Under the pieces are notes generated by a model. That model searched no databases and was not told the origin of the DNA. It saw nothing but the letters and a program-made list of their open reading frames with translations. Shown here piece by piece: positions 16,124 to 24,593 of a DNA stretch of 64,000 nt. A program made the position numbers and the translations under genes. The DNA is from Geothrix terrae (GTDB taxonomy: Bacteria; Acidobacteriota; Holophagae; Holophagales; Holophagaceae): NCBI RefSeq assembly GCF_022808775.1, contig NZ_JAKZLA010000001.1, forward strand, positions 1-64,000, read 5' to 3'. Within the stretch, counting starts at the first letter, position 1, and every line of letters starts with the position of its first letter.

Positions 16124-17254
16124 GTGCTGGCGATGTGGGTTCCCGAGCTGCCGTTCCAGCTGGCCTGCGGGCGGGACGGGGGCCTGCGGGACCGGCCCCT
16201 GGCCTTCCTGAGCCCCGAGAGCCCCCGCTCACCCGTGCTCTGGTTCGTGAACCGGCTGGGCCGGGCCGAAGGGCTGGCCCCGGGCCTGCCCCTGGACCAG
16301 GCGCTGCGACGGGCGCCGGGCCTGCGGGTGCTGGATCCCTCGCCCCAGATCTGGTGGGAGGCCCAGGCGGACCTGGGGACCTTCCTCCAGCACTGGACCC
16401 CCCAGGGCCAGCTCGGCCGCCTGGGGGAGGCGCTGGTGGAGCTCCAGGGCACCCAGCGGCTCTTCGGGCCCCTGGCGGACACCGCCGAGCGCATGCGCCG
16501 GGAGCTGGCCGAGCGCCGCGGCTGGGCCAGCCATGGCGGCCTGTCCCTCAGCGCCACCGCCGCCCAGCTCGCCGCCCGGGCCGAGCATGAGCTGGAGCGG
16601 GTGGGGGAGGGGGCCGAGGCCGCCTTCCTGGCCCCCCAGCCCCTGCGCCGCCTGCCGGATCTGCCCCCGCGTCTGCACGACCGCTTCCACCGCCTGGGCC
16701 TGCGGATCTTCGGCGACCTCCAGCCCGTGCCCCTGCCCGTGCTGGCGGAGCTGATCCACCCCAAGCTGGCGCCGGACCTGCGGGCCCGGGTGCGCGGCGA
16801 GGACCGGCCCCGCCTGCCCCTGCTCACCGAGCGCCCCGGCCACGCCCGCCACGGCTGGCGCCTCCAGCCCCCCCGCCTGCCCGAGGAGGTGGCCCTGGCC
16901 ACCCGCTGCCTGGACTGGCTCTGGTCCGATCCCCGCCATCCCCGGACGCTGACCCTGCGCTGGTGGGACGTGGATGGCGAGCCCCACACCTGGCGGGCCG
17001 CCCCCGAGGACCTCATGGCGCCCCCCCTGGTCCTGGCCCGTCGCCTCCAGCAGGCCTTCCTGGCGGGCGCCACCCGCCGTCTCCTCGTGCGCGAGGTGGA
17101 GCTGCGCCTGGCCTGGGGTCTGGGCCGCGAGCGGCCCCTCTTCGAGGATCCCCGGAACGCCAAGCTCGAGCGCCTCGAACCCGCCCTCGCCCGCCTCCGC
17201 CGCCGCTTCCCCGACCGCGCCGTCCTGCCGGGGTGGATGGCCCCGGGCGCCTGA
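16124..17254 (+). CDS. imuB: ImuB-like catalytically inactive Y-family polymerase
   Basis: 376 residues. ImuB is the beta-clamp-binding hub of the SOS mutasome that recruits DnaE2. The Y-family layout is kept, but the catalytic acids are gone: the DxDxFFA position reads LAMWVPELPF and the SxDE position reads VELQGTQRLFG. A HhH-like region follows (RLPDLPPRLHDRFHRLGLRIFGDL) and then a little-finger-like C-terminus. AGGAGG five bases before GTG 16,124 decides the start; an ATG at 16,133 is the alternative. The dnaE2 gene follows 7 bp later. No imuA is adjacent. Confidence 0.85.
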   Translation: MLAMWVPELPFQLACGRDGGLRDRPLAFLSPESPRSPVLWFVNRLGRAEGLAPGLPLDQALRRAPGLRVLDPSPQIWWEAQADLGTFLQHWTPQGQLGRLGEALVELQGTQRLFGPLADTAERMRRELAERRGWASHGGLSLSATAAQLAARAEHELERVGEGAEAAFLAPQPLRRLPDLPPRLHDRFHRLGLRIFGDLQPVPLPVLAELIHPKLAPDLRARVRGEDRPRLPLLTERPGHARHGWRLQPPRLPEEVALATRCLDWLWSDPRHPRTLTLRWWDVDGEPHTWRAAPEDLMAPPLVLARRLQQAFLAGATRRLLVREVELRLAWGLGRERPLFEDPRNAKLERLEPALARLRRRFPDRAVLPGWMAPGA

Positions 17255-17261
17255 GGCCCCC

Positions 17262-20198
17262 ATGTTCGCCCTCGGCATCTCCGATTTCAGCGTTGGTGAA
17301 GGCGTCTACCCGGCGAAACAGCTGCTGTCGCTGGCGCGGCGCCTGGGCTACCGCGACCTGGTCTGCTGGGACCGGGGGGTGGCGGGCTATCCGAAGCTGC
17401 GGGCGGAGCTGGAATGGATCCACGAGGCGCGGCGCCTGGAGGGCCTGCCGCCGGACCCGCGCTGGGCGGGCTTCCGCCTGCACCTGGGCAGCCGCTTCAC
17501 CTGGCGGGGCCACGGCTACGGCGCGCTGCCCTTCACGGACGCGGGCTACGCCACCCTGAACCGCCTGCTCTCGGCCCAGGCCCACGACGCGGCGCCGGGG
17601 CCCGACATCCCGGGCCTGGGCGCGCCAGAGCCACCCCGGGACTGCGTGCTGCTGGCCGAGGATCTCGCGGGCCTGGACGCGCTGCTGCGGGAGGGCCTCT
17701 ACGGCGCCCTGCTGGCCCACCCCCGCCGGGTCCAGGAGGCGCGGAAGGCGCTGGCGGCGGGCCTGGAGGTGGTGGCGCCCCAGGTGCTGCGCTTCCGCAC
17801 GGCCGAGGGCCTGGAGATGCACCGCCTCAAGCGGGCCATCGACCAGCAGGCCACGCTCATCCGCACGGAAGCCCTGTGGGATCCCGCCGAGGCGGCCGTT
17901 CCCCGCGCCGACTGGGAGGCGCGTTTCCCCTTCGGCGAGCCCGCCGTGGAACGGGCCACGGCCGCCGTCCTGGAGCGCATCTCCGGCTGGTCCATCCACT
18001 GGGGCGCGTGGGTGCTGGCCGAGCCCCTGGGCCGCGAAGGCGCGGACCTGGATGCCCTCCTGCGCGAGAAGGTGCGTGCGGGCGTGGCGCGGCGCTTCCC
18101 GGAGCTCCGCGGGGACATCCTCGCCCGCATGGAGCGGGAGCTGGACCTCATCTCCAGCATGAGGTTCGCCCGCTACTTCCTGCTGGTGGAGGACATCGTG
18201 CGGGCCGCCCAGGGCGCGAAACCCCGCATCTGCGGCCGGGGCAGCGGCGCGGCCTCCCTGGTGAGCTACGCCCTGGGCCTCAGCAACGTGGATCCCGTGG
18301 CCACGAACCTCATGTTCGAGCGCTTCCTCACGAAGGAGCGCAAGGACCCGCCGGACATGGACATCGACTTCGCCTGGGACGAGCGGGAGGACGTCATCCA
18401 GAAGGTGTTCGAGCGCTACGGCCGCGACCGCGTGGCCATGGTGGCCAACCACGCCTTCTTCAAGGCCAAGGGCGCCCTGCGGGCCGTGGCCCAGGCCCAC
18501 GGGCGGCCCGACAGCGAGCTGAAGCAGCTGGCCCGCTACGTCCGCGGCTGGGAAGGGGGCCTTGTCCGCGCCGCCGAGAACCCCGCCTGGGACACGATCC
18601 TGCGCCAGGCCCTGGCGCTGAAGGGCCACTTCCACCAGTTCTCCGTGCATCCCGGCGGCACGGTCATCACGCCCGGGCCCTTCTGGGAGCACGCCGCCTT
18701 CCAGCCCGCGCCGGCCAAGGACAAGGTGTCGACCACCACCTGGGACAAGGACGGCGTGGAGAACTACGGGCTGGTGAAGATCGACCTGCTGGGGAACCGC
18801 AGCCTCGCCGTCATCCGCGACGCCTACGCGGTGCTGGGCGACGCCGTGCCCGCCGAGCCGGGCGACCACTCCCGCAACGACCCCGACACCCAGGCCCTGC
18901 TGGCCCGGGGCGACAGCATCGGCGTCTTCTACGTGGAGAGCCCCGCCACGCGCCAGCTCCAGCAGCGGGTGCGTAAGGGCGACTTCGAGACGCTGGTGAT
19001 CCACAGCAGCCTCATCCGCCCCGCCGCCTACCGCTGGGTGGACCGCTACGTGAAGCGCAGCCGCGGCGAGGAGGCCTGGGAACCCAGCGACCCCGTGTTC
19101 AACGAGCTGCTGTCCGAGAGCCATGGCGTGCTGGTCTACCAGGAGGATGTCATCAAGGTCTGCGTGGCGCTGGCGGGCTGGAGCCACTTCGAGGCCGACC
19201 AGCTCCGCAAGCTGCTGGGCAAGCCTGACTGCGAGGAGAAGCTGCCCTACTTCGAGGCCCGGTTCCGCGCCGGCTGCGCGGTCCGCGGCGCGCGACAGGC
19301 GACCGTGGACGAGGCCTGGGACATGATCCGCACCTTCCAGGGCTACTCCTTCTGCAAGCCGCACTCCGCCAGCTACGCCCAGGTGAGCTTCGAGAGCGCC
19401 TGGATCAAGGCCCACCACCCGGCGGTGTTCTTCGCGTCGGTCATCACCAACCAGGGCGGCTACTACCCCGCCATCGCCTACCTGGGCGACGCCCGCCGCC
19501 ACCGCCTGGTGGTGCGGGGCCCCGATGCCAACGCCTCTGCCTGGGCCTTCAGCGCCGAGGGCGAGCAGGCCCTGCGCGTGGGCCTCATGCAGGTGCAGGG
19601 CGCCCTGGCGCCCGAGGTGCACCGGCTGCTGGAGAACCGGGAGCAGCAGGGCCCCTTCGCGGGTCTGGACGACCTGCTGGGCCGCGTGAAACCCTCCGTC
19701 ACCACCGCCGAGGCCCTCTGCGCCGCCGGGGCCTTCGACCGCTGGGCCCCCGACGGCGACCGCACGCGCCTCATGTGGGCCCGCCTGGGCGGCGTGCCCC
19801 CCGGCGTGCGCCCGCGCCCCACGGACGCCTTTGACCGCGCGGATCTGGAGCTGCAGACCATGGACCTCACCCTGGAGATCCACCCCGCCGCCCTCGCCCG
19901 CGTGCGGAAGGGCGGGGGGCCCGACCGCGCCGCCGACGTGGCCAAGATCCTGGCCGGGGAGAAACCGGGGCGCCATCTCCGCTTCTGGGCCCTGGTGGTG
20001 GCGGACAAGGAAGTCGCCACCGAGAAGGGCGAGCGCATGCAGTTCGTCACCTTCGAGGACGAGACCGGCCTCTGCGAAGCCGTCGCCTTCCCCCCCGTCC
20101 TCCGCCGCCGCCAGCGCCCCTTCCGCGTGGGCGAGGTCGTCTCCATCCGCGGGACGACGACGCTGCAGGACGGGCTGGCGGTGTTCGAGGTGGGGTGA
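17262..20198 (+). CDS. dnaE2: Error-prone DNA polymerase III alpha subunit (DnaE2/ImuC)
   Basis: 978-residue C-family translesion polymerase. The N-terminal PHP domain begins LGISDFSVGEG but lacks the HxH metal ligands, so proofreading is unlikely. The palm has RICGRGSGAASLVSYALG and the catalytic acids in PPDMDIDFAWDERE (near 363). HFHQFSVHPGGTVIT, SLIRPAAYRWVDRYVKR and CKPHSASYAQVSFESAW are typical of DnaE2. A C-terminal OB domain (about 890-978) ends at VFEVG. The start is the ATG at 17,262; the in-frame sequence further upstream is the shadow of imuB. It forms a unit with imuB for damage-induced mutagenesis. Confidence 0.93.
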   Translation: MFALGISDFSVGEGVYPAKQLLSLARRLGYRDLVCWDRGVAGYPKLRAELEWIHEARRLEGLPPDPRWAGFRLHLGSRFTWRGHGYGALPFTDAGYATLNRLLSAQAHDAAPGPDIPGLGAPEPPRDCVLLAEDLAGLDALLREGLYGALLAHPRRVQEARKALAAGLEVVAPQVLRFRTAEGLEMHRLKRAIDQQATLIRTEALWDPAEAAVPRADWEARFPFGEPAVERATAAVLERISGWSIHWGAWVLAEPLGREGADLDALLREKVRAGVARRFPELRGDILARMERELDLISSMRFARYFLLVEDIVRAAQGAKPRICGRGSGAASLVSYALGLSNVDPVATNLMFERFLTKERKDPPDMDIDFAWDEREDVIQKVFERYGRDRVAMVANHAFFKAKGALRAVAQAHGRPDSELKQLARYVRGWEGGLVRAAENPAWDTILRQALALKGHFHQFSVHPGGTVITPGPFWEHAAFQPAPAKDKVSTTTWDKDGVENYGLVKIDLLGNRSLAVIRDAYAVLGDAVPAEPGDHSRNDPDTQALLARGDSIGVFYVESPATRQLQQRVRKGDFETLVIHSSLIRPAAYRWVDRYVKRSRGEEAWEPSDPVFNELLSESHGVLVYQEDVIKVCVALAGWSHFEADQLRKLLGKPDCEEKLPYFEARFRAGCAVRGARQATVDEAWDMIRTFQGYSFCKPHSASYAQVSFESAWIKAHHPAVFFASVITNQGGYYPAIAYLGDARRHRLVVRGPDANASAWAFSAEGEQALRVGLMQVQGALAPEVHRLLENREQQGPFAGLDDLLGRVKPSVTTAEALCAAGAFDRWAPDGDRTRLMWARLGGVPPGVRPRPTDAFDRADLELQTMDLTLEIHPAALARVRKGGGPDRAADVAKILAGEKPGRHLRFWALVVADKEVATEKGERMQFVTFEDETGLCEAVAFPPVLRRRQRPFRVGEVVSIRGTTTLQDGLAVFEVG

Positions 20199-20291
20199 GA
20201 CCTCGCGCGCGGTGGAGGCTGGTCCGGTGGGAACCGCCGGGGGTTCAAGCCAATCCAGGCCGCTGGCCGGGCTTCAGCTCGATCGCAGGTT

Positions 20292-21215
20292 TCACGATTC
20301 CTCGACGATGGCGAAGGCCCGCACGGGGAAAGTCCCCATCCCTTCCACGCGAGGGGGCGCGGCGTGGAAGCGGAACCCTTGGACGGGCACCTGATCCAGC
20401 CCCGTCAGGTGCTCCACAATGGGGATGCCCGCCGCCAGCAGGACGGAGTGGACAGGCCGGGCGCCGTCGCGGGTGTCGTCGATGTTCAGCGAATCGATGC
20501 CGACGAGTGCGGCCTTCTGCGCCACGAGCCATTCGGCCGCGTCCGAGGTGAGGTAGGGATGCCCCTCCCCGTACTGCTCGGTGCCCCAATGGCGGTCCCA
20601 TCCAGTGTGGACCAGCACCGCCTTGCCCGCGACGTCGTAGGGGAGGAACGCAGCGCGGTCGATGGCCCGCTGGGCGCTTCCGGCGAGGCGGAGGACGAGG
20701 CCCTCAAGATTCGCCAGCGAGGCCAGGGGGATGCCGGCGAGGTCGGCACCGCCTTCATACCGGTGGAAGGGCGTGTCCAGGTAGGTGCCGGTGTTCGCGA
20801 CCATGCTGATGCGGCCGATGTGGAATTCGCAGCCTGGCGCGTAGATGGTGCGGGAGGATTCCCGGCTGAGGTGCCCGGTGATCTCCGGGCCTGGGAGGCC
20901 GGGATAGGTCACCATCCCGTGCCGGATGGTGTGGCTCAACTCGATCAAGCGCCGCGGGCCCGGCCGGACTGGGCCCGCCTCCGTTCCGTGCTCAGTTCCG
21001 CGCGACCCCTTGTGGGGTTCCCGGAGCAGCTGCCGGTTCGTGAAGCGGACCGACTCGACCATCAGGAGGCTGAGGCTCCGGATGAACATCCCGGCCAGCT
21101 CCTGGTCGGTGATGTCCGTGCCGGGGATGTCCAGGCGGAAGCCCTGAGCCTGGAGGCCGCCTCCGTTGAGGAAGGTCACCTCCGCATCGAACTGAACCCG
21201 CCATTCGTCCGTCAT
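20292..21215 (-). CDS. Cyclase family protein (kynurenine-formamidase-like fold) with N-terminal extension
   Basis: 307 residues. From about residue 85 it matches the cyclase family (PF04199): LIELSHTIRHGMVTYPGLPGPEI, NTGTYLDTPFHRYEGG, LVHTGWDRHWGT and LVGIDSLNIDD. The family metal motif HxGTHxDxPxH reads as NTGTYLDTPFH, so two histidines are replaced. The first 75 or so residues form an extra module (LNGGGLQAQGFRLDIPG). The ATG at 21,215 is preferred because GGAGG lies eight bases before it but only two before the ATG at 21,221. It is divergent from a LysR regulator. The substrate is unknown; amide or lactone hydrolysis is the family norm. Confidence 0.8.
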   Translation of the reverse strand: MTDEWRVQFDAEVTFLNGGGLQAQGFRLDIPGTDITDQELAGMFIRSLSLLMVESVRFTNRQLLREPHKGSRGTEHGTEAGPVRPGPRRLIELSHTIRHGMVTYPGLPGPEITGHLSRESSRTIYAPGCEFHIGRISMVANTGTYLDTPFHRYEGGADLAGIPLASLANLEGLVLRLAGSAQRAIDRAAFLPYDVAGKAVLVHTGWDRHWGTEQYGEGHPYLTSDAAEWLVAQKAALVGIDSLNIDDTRDGARPVHSVLLAAGIPIVEHLTGLDQVPVQGFRFHAAPPRVEGMGTFPVRAFAIVEES

Positions 21216-21255
21216 GACCATGTCCTCCAGGGTTCAATTTAGGCGAAGTTTTTCT

Positions 21256-21275
21256 AAAAATATTTCGATATTTTT
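21256..21275. promoter_or_regulatory. Candidate LysR operator between divergent genes
   Basis: The perfect dyad AAAAATAT-TTCG-ATATTTTT sits in the A/T-rich gap between the cyclase gene and the divergent LysR gene, about 25 bp before the LysR start. Position and symmetry fit a LysR autoregulatory/activation site. The A/T richness may also include the promoter elements. Confidence 0.5.
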
Positions 21276-21299
21276 TAAAGATAAAGTTAAGATTATCTA

Positions 21300-22235
21300 A
21301 TGGACCTCGACCCTCGCCGTCTCTTGATCTTGCGGGCCGTAGGGCTCCGGGGCGGCGTCTCCGATGCGGCCCAGCTGCTCCACCTGACGCCCTCGGCCGT
21401 GTCCCAGCAGATCGCCCTGCTCGAGCGCGAAGTCGGGGTCGACCTGCTGGACCGTTCGCAGCGCCCCGCGGGGTTGACAGCCGCCGGCCGGCTCCTGGCG
21501 GCGCGGGCGGAACGGATCCATGTGGAATTGACCGAGGGCCGGCGCGAGTTGACGGCGCTGAGCGGGCGGCTGAGCGGTCCGGTGGTGATCGCCTCGTTTT
21601 CGACCGTCATCCGGCACCTCGTCGTGCCGACGATCCGGACGCTCGCCAGGACCCACCCTGACCTCCAGCCCCGCGTGATCGAACTGGAGGGCCCGCCCGC
21701 CCTCAAGGAGCTGCGCAGCGGTGGCGTGGACCTGGTGATCGTGGAACACGACGGGGGGGTGGAGGAACCCTCGTACCAAGGTCTGGCGGCAAGGCCCTTG
21801 GCGGAGGACGGCTACCGGGTTGTCGTGCCGTCGGCGTGGCCGCTCGCCTCCCATCCGATGAAGGATCTGGCGACTCGCCGCTGGATCACGGGGCCGCCGG
21901 AAACCCCCATCGCCCAGGCCCTGGAGCGGCTCGCGGTGAGACACGCGTTCACCCCCGAGCGGGCGCACATCTGCGTCGAGTACCCGACGGTCCTCTCCCT
22001 CGTGGCGGCCGGTTTGGGCGCCGCAATCGTACCCGCGCTCGCCCTCGGTAGAGAGTTCGCCGATTGGGTCCATGTCACGGCAGTCCCCCACGTGGGGTTC
22101 CGACGGCTGAGCGCGCTGTACCGGGCTTCCGCCAAGGGCCCGGAACCCCTGGTGCCCGCCTTGATCGCCGCTCTGGATGAAGCCGTCCAGGCGCATGGCC
22201 TCCTCTCTGCGGGAGGGGTGGCCCGGGGACGCTGA
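21300..22235 (+). CDS. LysR-family transcriptional regulator
   Basis: 311 residues. The N-terminal winged helix-turn-helix (about 5-65) has VSDAAQLLHLTPSAVSQQIALLEREVGVDLLDR; the rest is a periplasmic-binding-protein-like effector domain (about 88-295). Divergent arrangement with the cyclase gene and the dyad between them suggest that this regulator controls the cyclase in response to a small molecule. The effector is not predictable from sequence. Confidence 0.93.
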   Translation: MDLDPRRLLILRAVGLRGGVSDAAQLLHLTPSAVSQQIALLEREVGVDLLDRSQRPAGLTAAGRLLAARAERIHVELTEGRRELTALSGRLSGPVVIASFSTVIRHLVVPTIRTLARTHPDLQPRVIELEGPPALKELRSGGVDLVIVEHDGGVEEPSYQGLAARPLAEDGYRVVVPSAWPLASHPMKDLATRRWITGPPETPIAQALERLAVRHAFTPERAHICVEYPTVLSLVAAGLGAAIVPALALGREFADWVHVTAVPHVGFRRLSALYRASAKGPEPLVPALIAALDEAVQAHGLLSAGGVARGR

Positions 22236-22396
22236 TCCCCCGATCCGACCTCTTCCCCCATCGAAGACATTCCACAGGGACCCCCCACGCGGCGGCGAAG
22301 GCTTCCCGAGCGGATTGAACTCACTCCGCGAGCCTCCTGCCACCAGGTTGTCAGGAGGGGGGGCGCAGACTCCTCGTTCACCTTGAGGAGGCCGTC

Positions 22397-22918
22397 ATGT
22401 TCAATCGCCTGGAAGACTTCAGAACCACGTGGAAGGAGGAGGTCGAGGACACCTTGAAGATCCTGAGGGCCATCCCCGATCAGGCCCTGGAGCAGTCCGT
22501 GGCGCCCGGCTACCGGGACCTGCGCCGCCTGGCGTGGCACCTGGTGGGCGGCATGGGAACCCTCGCCGCCCAGATCGGGCTCCGCATCGGCGGGCCGGCC
22601 CGCGATGAGCGGGGCGAACTCGCAGTGCCGCCTCCCCAGCACATGGCCGCGATCGTGGAGGCCTACACCCGCTCGGCCGAATCCCTGCTGCAGGCCCTGG
22701 CGACCTGGGAGGACGCCGACCTCGAGAAGGTGGAGGTCGTCTTCGGGCACATGCACTGGCGGCGGGGCCAGGTCCTCCTCGCCGTGCTGGTCCACCAGGT
22801 CCACCACCGGGGCCAGATGACGGTGCTCATGCGCCAGGCCGGCATCCTCGTCCCCGAGTTCTACGGCCCCACCCGGGAAGGCTGGGAGGCGATGGGCATG
22901 CCCGCGCCCGCCGTCTGA
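22397..22918 (+). CDS. DinB-like four-helix-bundle protein
   Basis: 173 residues of the DinB/YfiT metal-binding helical bundle superfamily. The likely metal-binding histidines are in LAWHLVGG and in HQVHHRGQMTVLMRQAG, the signature of the last helix. Members include thiol transferases and many uncharacterised proteins. A GAGG ribosome binding site precedes the ATG. It heads a group of small genes with a SnoaL-like protein and a second DinB-like protein. Confidence 0.85.
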   Translation: MFNRLEDFRTTWKEEVEDTLKILRAIPDQALEQSVAPGYRDLRRLAWHLVGGMGTLAAQIGLRIGGPARDERGELAVPPPQHMAAIVEAYTRSAESLLQALATWEDADLEKVEVVFGHMHWRRGQVLLAVLVHQVHHRGQMTVLMRQAGILVPEFYGPTREGWEAMGMPAPAV

Positions 22919-22989
22919 CGGGGCTTCCCGCTCCCCGGTTCCCCACCTGGCAGGGCCGACCCTGCCCTCACCTCGACAAGGAGTCGCCC

Positions 22990-23400
22990 ATGAGCCACGC
23001 ATCCCTCGCCCCGGCCGACATCGAGATCCTGGGGCCCTCCGACCGCGTTTCGCTGGCCACGAAGGAGACCATCCGCAGGTTCCACCAGGCCTTCGACGAC
23101 CACGACCCCCAGGCCATGGAGGCGCTCGTGGCGGACGACTGCGTCATCGAGAACACCCAGCCCGCCCCGGACGGTTCCCGGCACGTCGGGAAGGCCGCGT
23201 GCCTGGCGGTCTGGCAGGGCCTGGCGAGCGCCGCCGGCACCTGGTTCGAGCGGGAGGAGGTGCTGGTCGCGGGCGAGCGCGTCGTCATCCGGTGGCGGTA
23301 CCGGTGGGGCGCCGATGCCGCGCAATCCGTCCGCGGCCTCAACCTGATGCGGGTCCGGGAGGGACGCATCGTTGAGGCCATGGGGTACGTCAAGGCCTGA
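22990..23400 (+). CDS. SnoaL-like (NTF2 superfamily) protein
   Basis: 136-residue cone-shaped NTF2-fold protein: the segment TIRRFHQAFDDHDPQAMEALVADDCVIENTQP is the typical SnoaL opening, and RVREGRIVEAMGYV the typical end. The catalytic role is unknown. AAGGAG lies just before the ATG. It sits between two DinB-fold genes and is probably co-transcribed with them. Confidence 0.85.
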   Translation: MSHASLAPADIEILGPSDRVSLATKETIRRFHQAFDDHDPQAMEALVADDCVIENTQPAPDGSRHVGKAACLAVWQGLASAAGTWFEREEVLVAGERVVIRWRYRWGADAAQSVRGLNLMRVREGRIVEAMGYVKA

Positions 23401-23439
23401 CCGGGGCTCTCGCCGCCACCGCTTGATGGGGAATCATCC

Positions 23440-23970
23440 ATGCTCGACGTGATCAAGACCAGCTACGCCTACGACACCTGGGCTACGGCCCGGGTGCTCG
23501 ACGCCCTCGATGGGCTCAGCGACGAGGAATACAACGCCCCCGAGTGCAGCGGGAACGGGTCGATCCGGGACACCCTGGCCCACCTGCTGTCCTGCCAGTG
23601 GGGGTGGCTCTCCTGGCTCGACGGTTCCAAGAGCCTGGAGGAGGCCTACGGCCTGACCCTTCCCGGGGAGGCCATCGCCACGGTGGCCCAGGCCCGGGCC
23701 CACTGGGCCGCCATCGACCGGCAGACCCATGCCTACATCAACGCGCTGACCGACGCGGACCTGGTGGGATCGTGCGCCTGGACGGGCCTCGATGGCTTTT
23801 CCGATGCCGCCCCGCTCTGGAAACTGCTGCTCCACGTCGCGAACCACGGCACCCACACCCGCGCCCAGATCGTCGCTGGCATCCGGCGGGTGGGGGCGGA
23901 TCCTGGAGACATCGACCTTCTCTGCTGGGAGCTGAACCACATGGGGCGCCGGTACCATGCCACGGCCTAG
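23440..23970 (+). CDS. DinB-like protein, second copy
   Basis: 176 residues. The bundle's candidate metal ligands are in RDTLAHLLSCQWGW and in LLHVANHGTHTRAQIVAGIRR. It is only distantly similar to the first DinB-like protein at 22,397, so this is not a recent duplication. Its 3' end overlaps the next gene by 14 bp in a different frame. Confidence 0.85.
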   Translation: MLDVIKTSYAYDTWATARVLDALDGLSDEEYNAPECSGNGSIRDTLAHLLSCQWGWLSWLDGSKSLEEAYGLTLPGEAIATVAQARAHWAAIDRQTHAYINALTDADLVGSCAWTGLDGFSDAAPLWKLLLHVANHGTHTRAQIVAGIRRVGADPGDIDLLCWELNHMGRRYHATA

Positions 23971-24265
23971 ACGCGACCAACCCACCCGGCTGGAAGACTT
24001 GCCGAACATCGGCAAGTCCATCGCCGCCGACCTCCGCGGGATCGGCATCCTCGAGCCCGGCCAGCTTGCGGAGCGCGAGCCGCTGGCCGTGTTCCAGGAG
24101 CTGGCGGGAGCCATGGGCCCCCGCCACGACCCCTGCGTGCTCTACACGCTGCTCGCGGCGCAGCATTTCCTCCAGTGCGGCGAAGCCCTGCCGTGGTGGG
24201 CCTTCGCCACCGAAGGGAAGCGCCTGCTGGAAGGGCAGCCGACCCCGCCGGGAATGAGGCCTTGA
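23957..24265 (+). CDS. Helix-hairpin-helix protein, Cdd1/pathogenicity-locus type
   Basis: 102 residues. The segment TRLEDLPNIGKSIAADLRGIGI is a helix-hairpin-helix DNA-binding motif, followed by LAEREPLAVFQELAGAMG and a Cys-containing region (DPCVLYTLLAAQHFLQCGEALPWW) typical of the Cdd1 family. The function of the family is unclear. It is the last typical high-GC gene before the A/T-richer cassette array, and it overlaps the preceding gene. Confidence 0.8.
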   Translation: MPRPRRDQPTRLEDLPNIGKSIAADLRGIGILEPGQLAEREPLAVFQELAGAMGPRHDPCVLYTLLAAQHFLQCGEALPWWAFATEGKRLLEGQPTPPGMRP

Positions 24266-24305
24266 ACGGAGCTCAGTCTGCGAGGCATTGAAAGGATAGA
24301 AGGCC

Positions 24306-24335
24306 GTGCAGGCAGGACTCGAATTGATTTAGGGG
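24306..24335 (-). other. Decayed attC remnant at the distal end of the cassette array
   Basis: TGCAGGC at 24,307-24,313 and GGACTCGAATTGA at 24,315-24,327 match the conserved arm of the five intact attC sites (TGCAGGCGGGGTCCGAGTTGA). The expected GTTAGGC box reads TTTAGGG and several bases are missing. On the minus strand the ATCAATTCGAG stretch keeps the TCAA of the L'' box. The opposite arm is not recognisable, so the site is probably inactive and marks the old end of the array. Confidence 0.55.
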
Positions 24336-24577
24336 TCCGGCCGAGTCGTGGGTTCTTGTTCTTTTCTTGGCCTGCGGAACATGTCAATGCCCAAGAGAAG
24401 GTACGCCATTGCAGTGGTCCACTGCCAAACACCACGCCAGCCAGCTGTCTTGTCGACGATGGCGACCACGATTCCAATAGACCCGACGCCAATTAGAAAT
24501 AGTCCACCGCAGCGACTGAGGTTGGATTTAGATGCGACGTTCAACGTGGCCCCCATGGGCGAAGGGTTAGGTTGCAT
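24329..24577 (-). CDS. Putative small membrane protein (cassette ORF 7)
   Basis: 82 residues with two hydrophobic stretches, GGLFLIGVGSIGIVVAIVD and WQWTTAMAYLLLGIDMF, and a charged tail. The first residues (MQPNPSP) are encoded by attC-like sequence (CCTAACCCTTCGC on the minus strand matches the start of the intact sites), so a start at the second Met (MGATLN) is as likely. No clear ribosome binding site. It may be the last, partly decayed cassette. Confidence 0.4.
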   Translation of the reverse strand: MQPNPSPMGATLNVASKSNLSRCGGLFLIGVGSIGIVVAIVDKTAGWRGVWQWTTAMAYLLLGIDMFRRPRKEQEPTTRPDP

Positions 24578-24593
24578 CTTACTAAATCAATCG

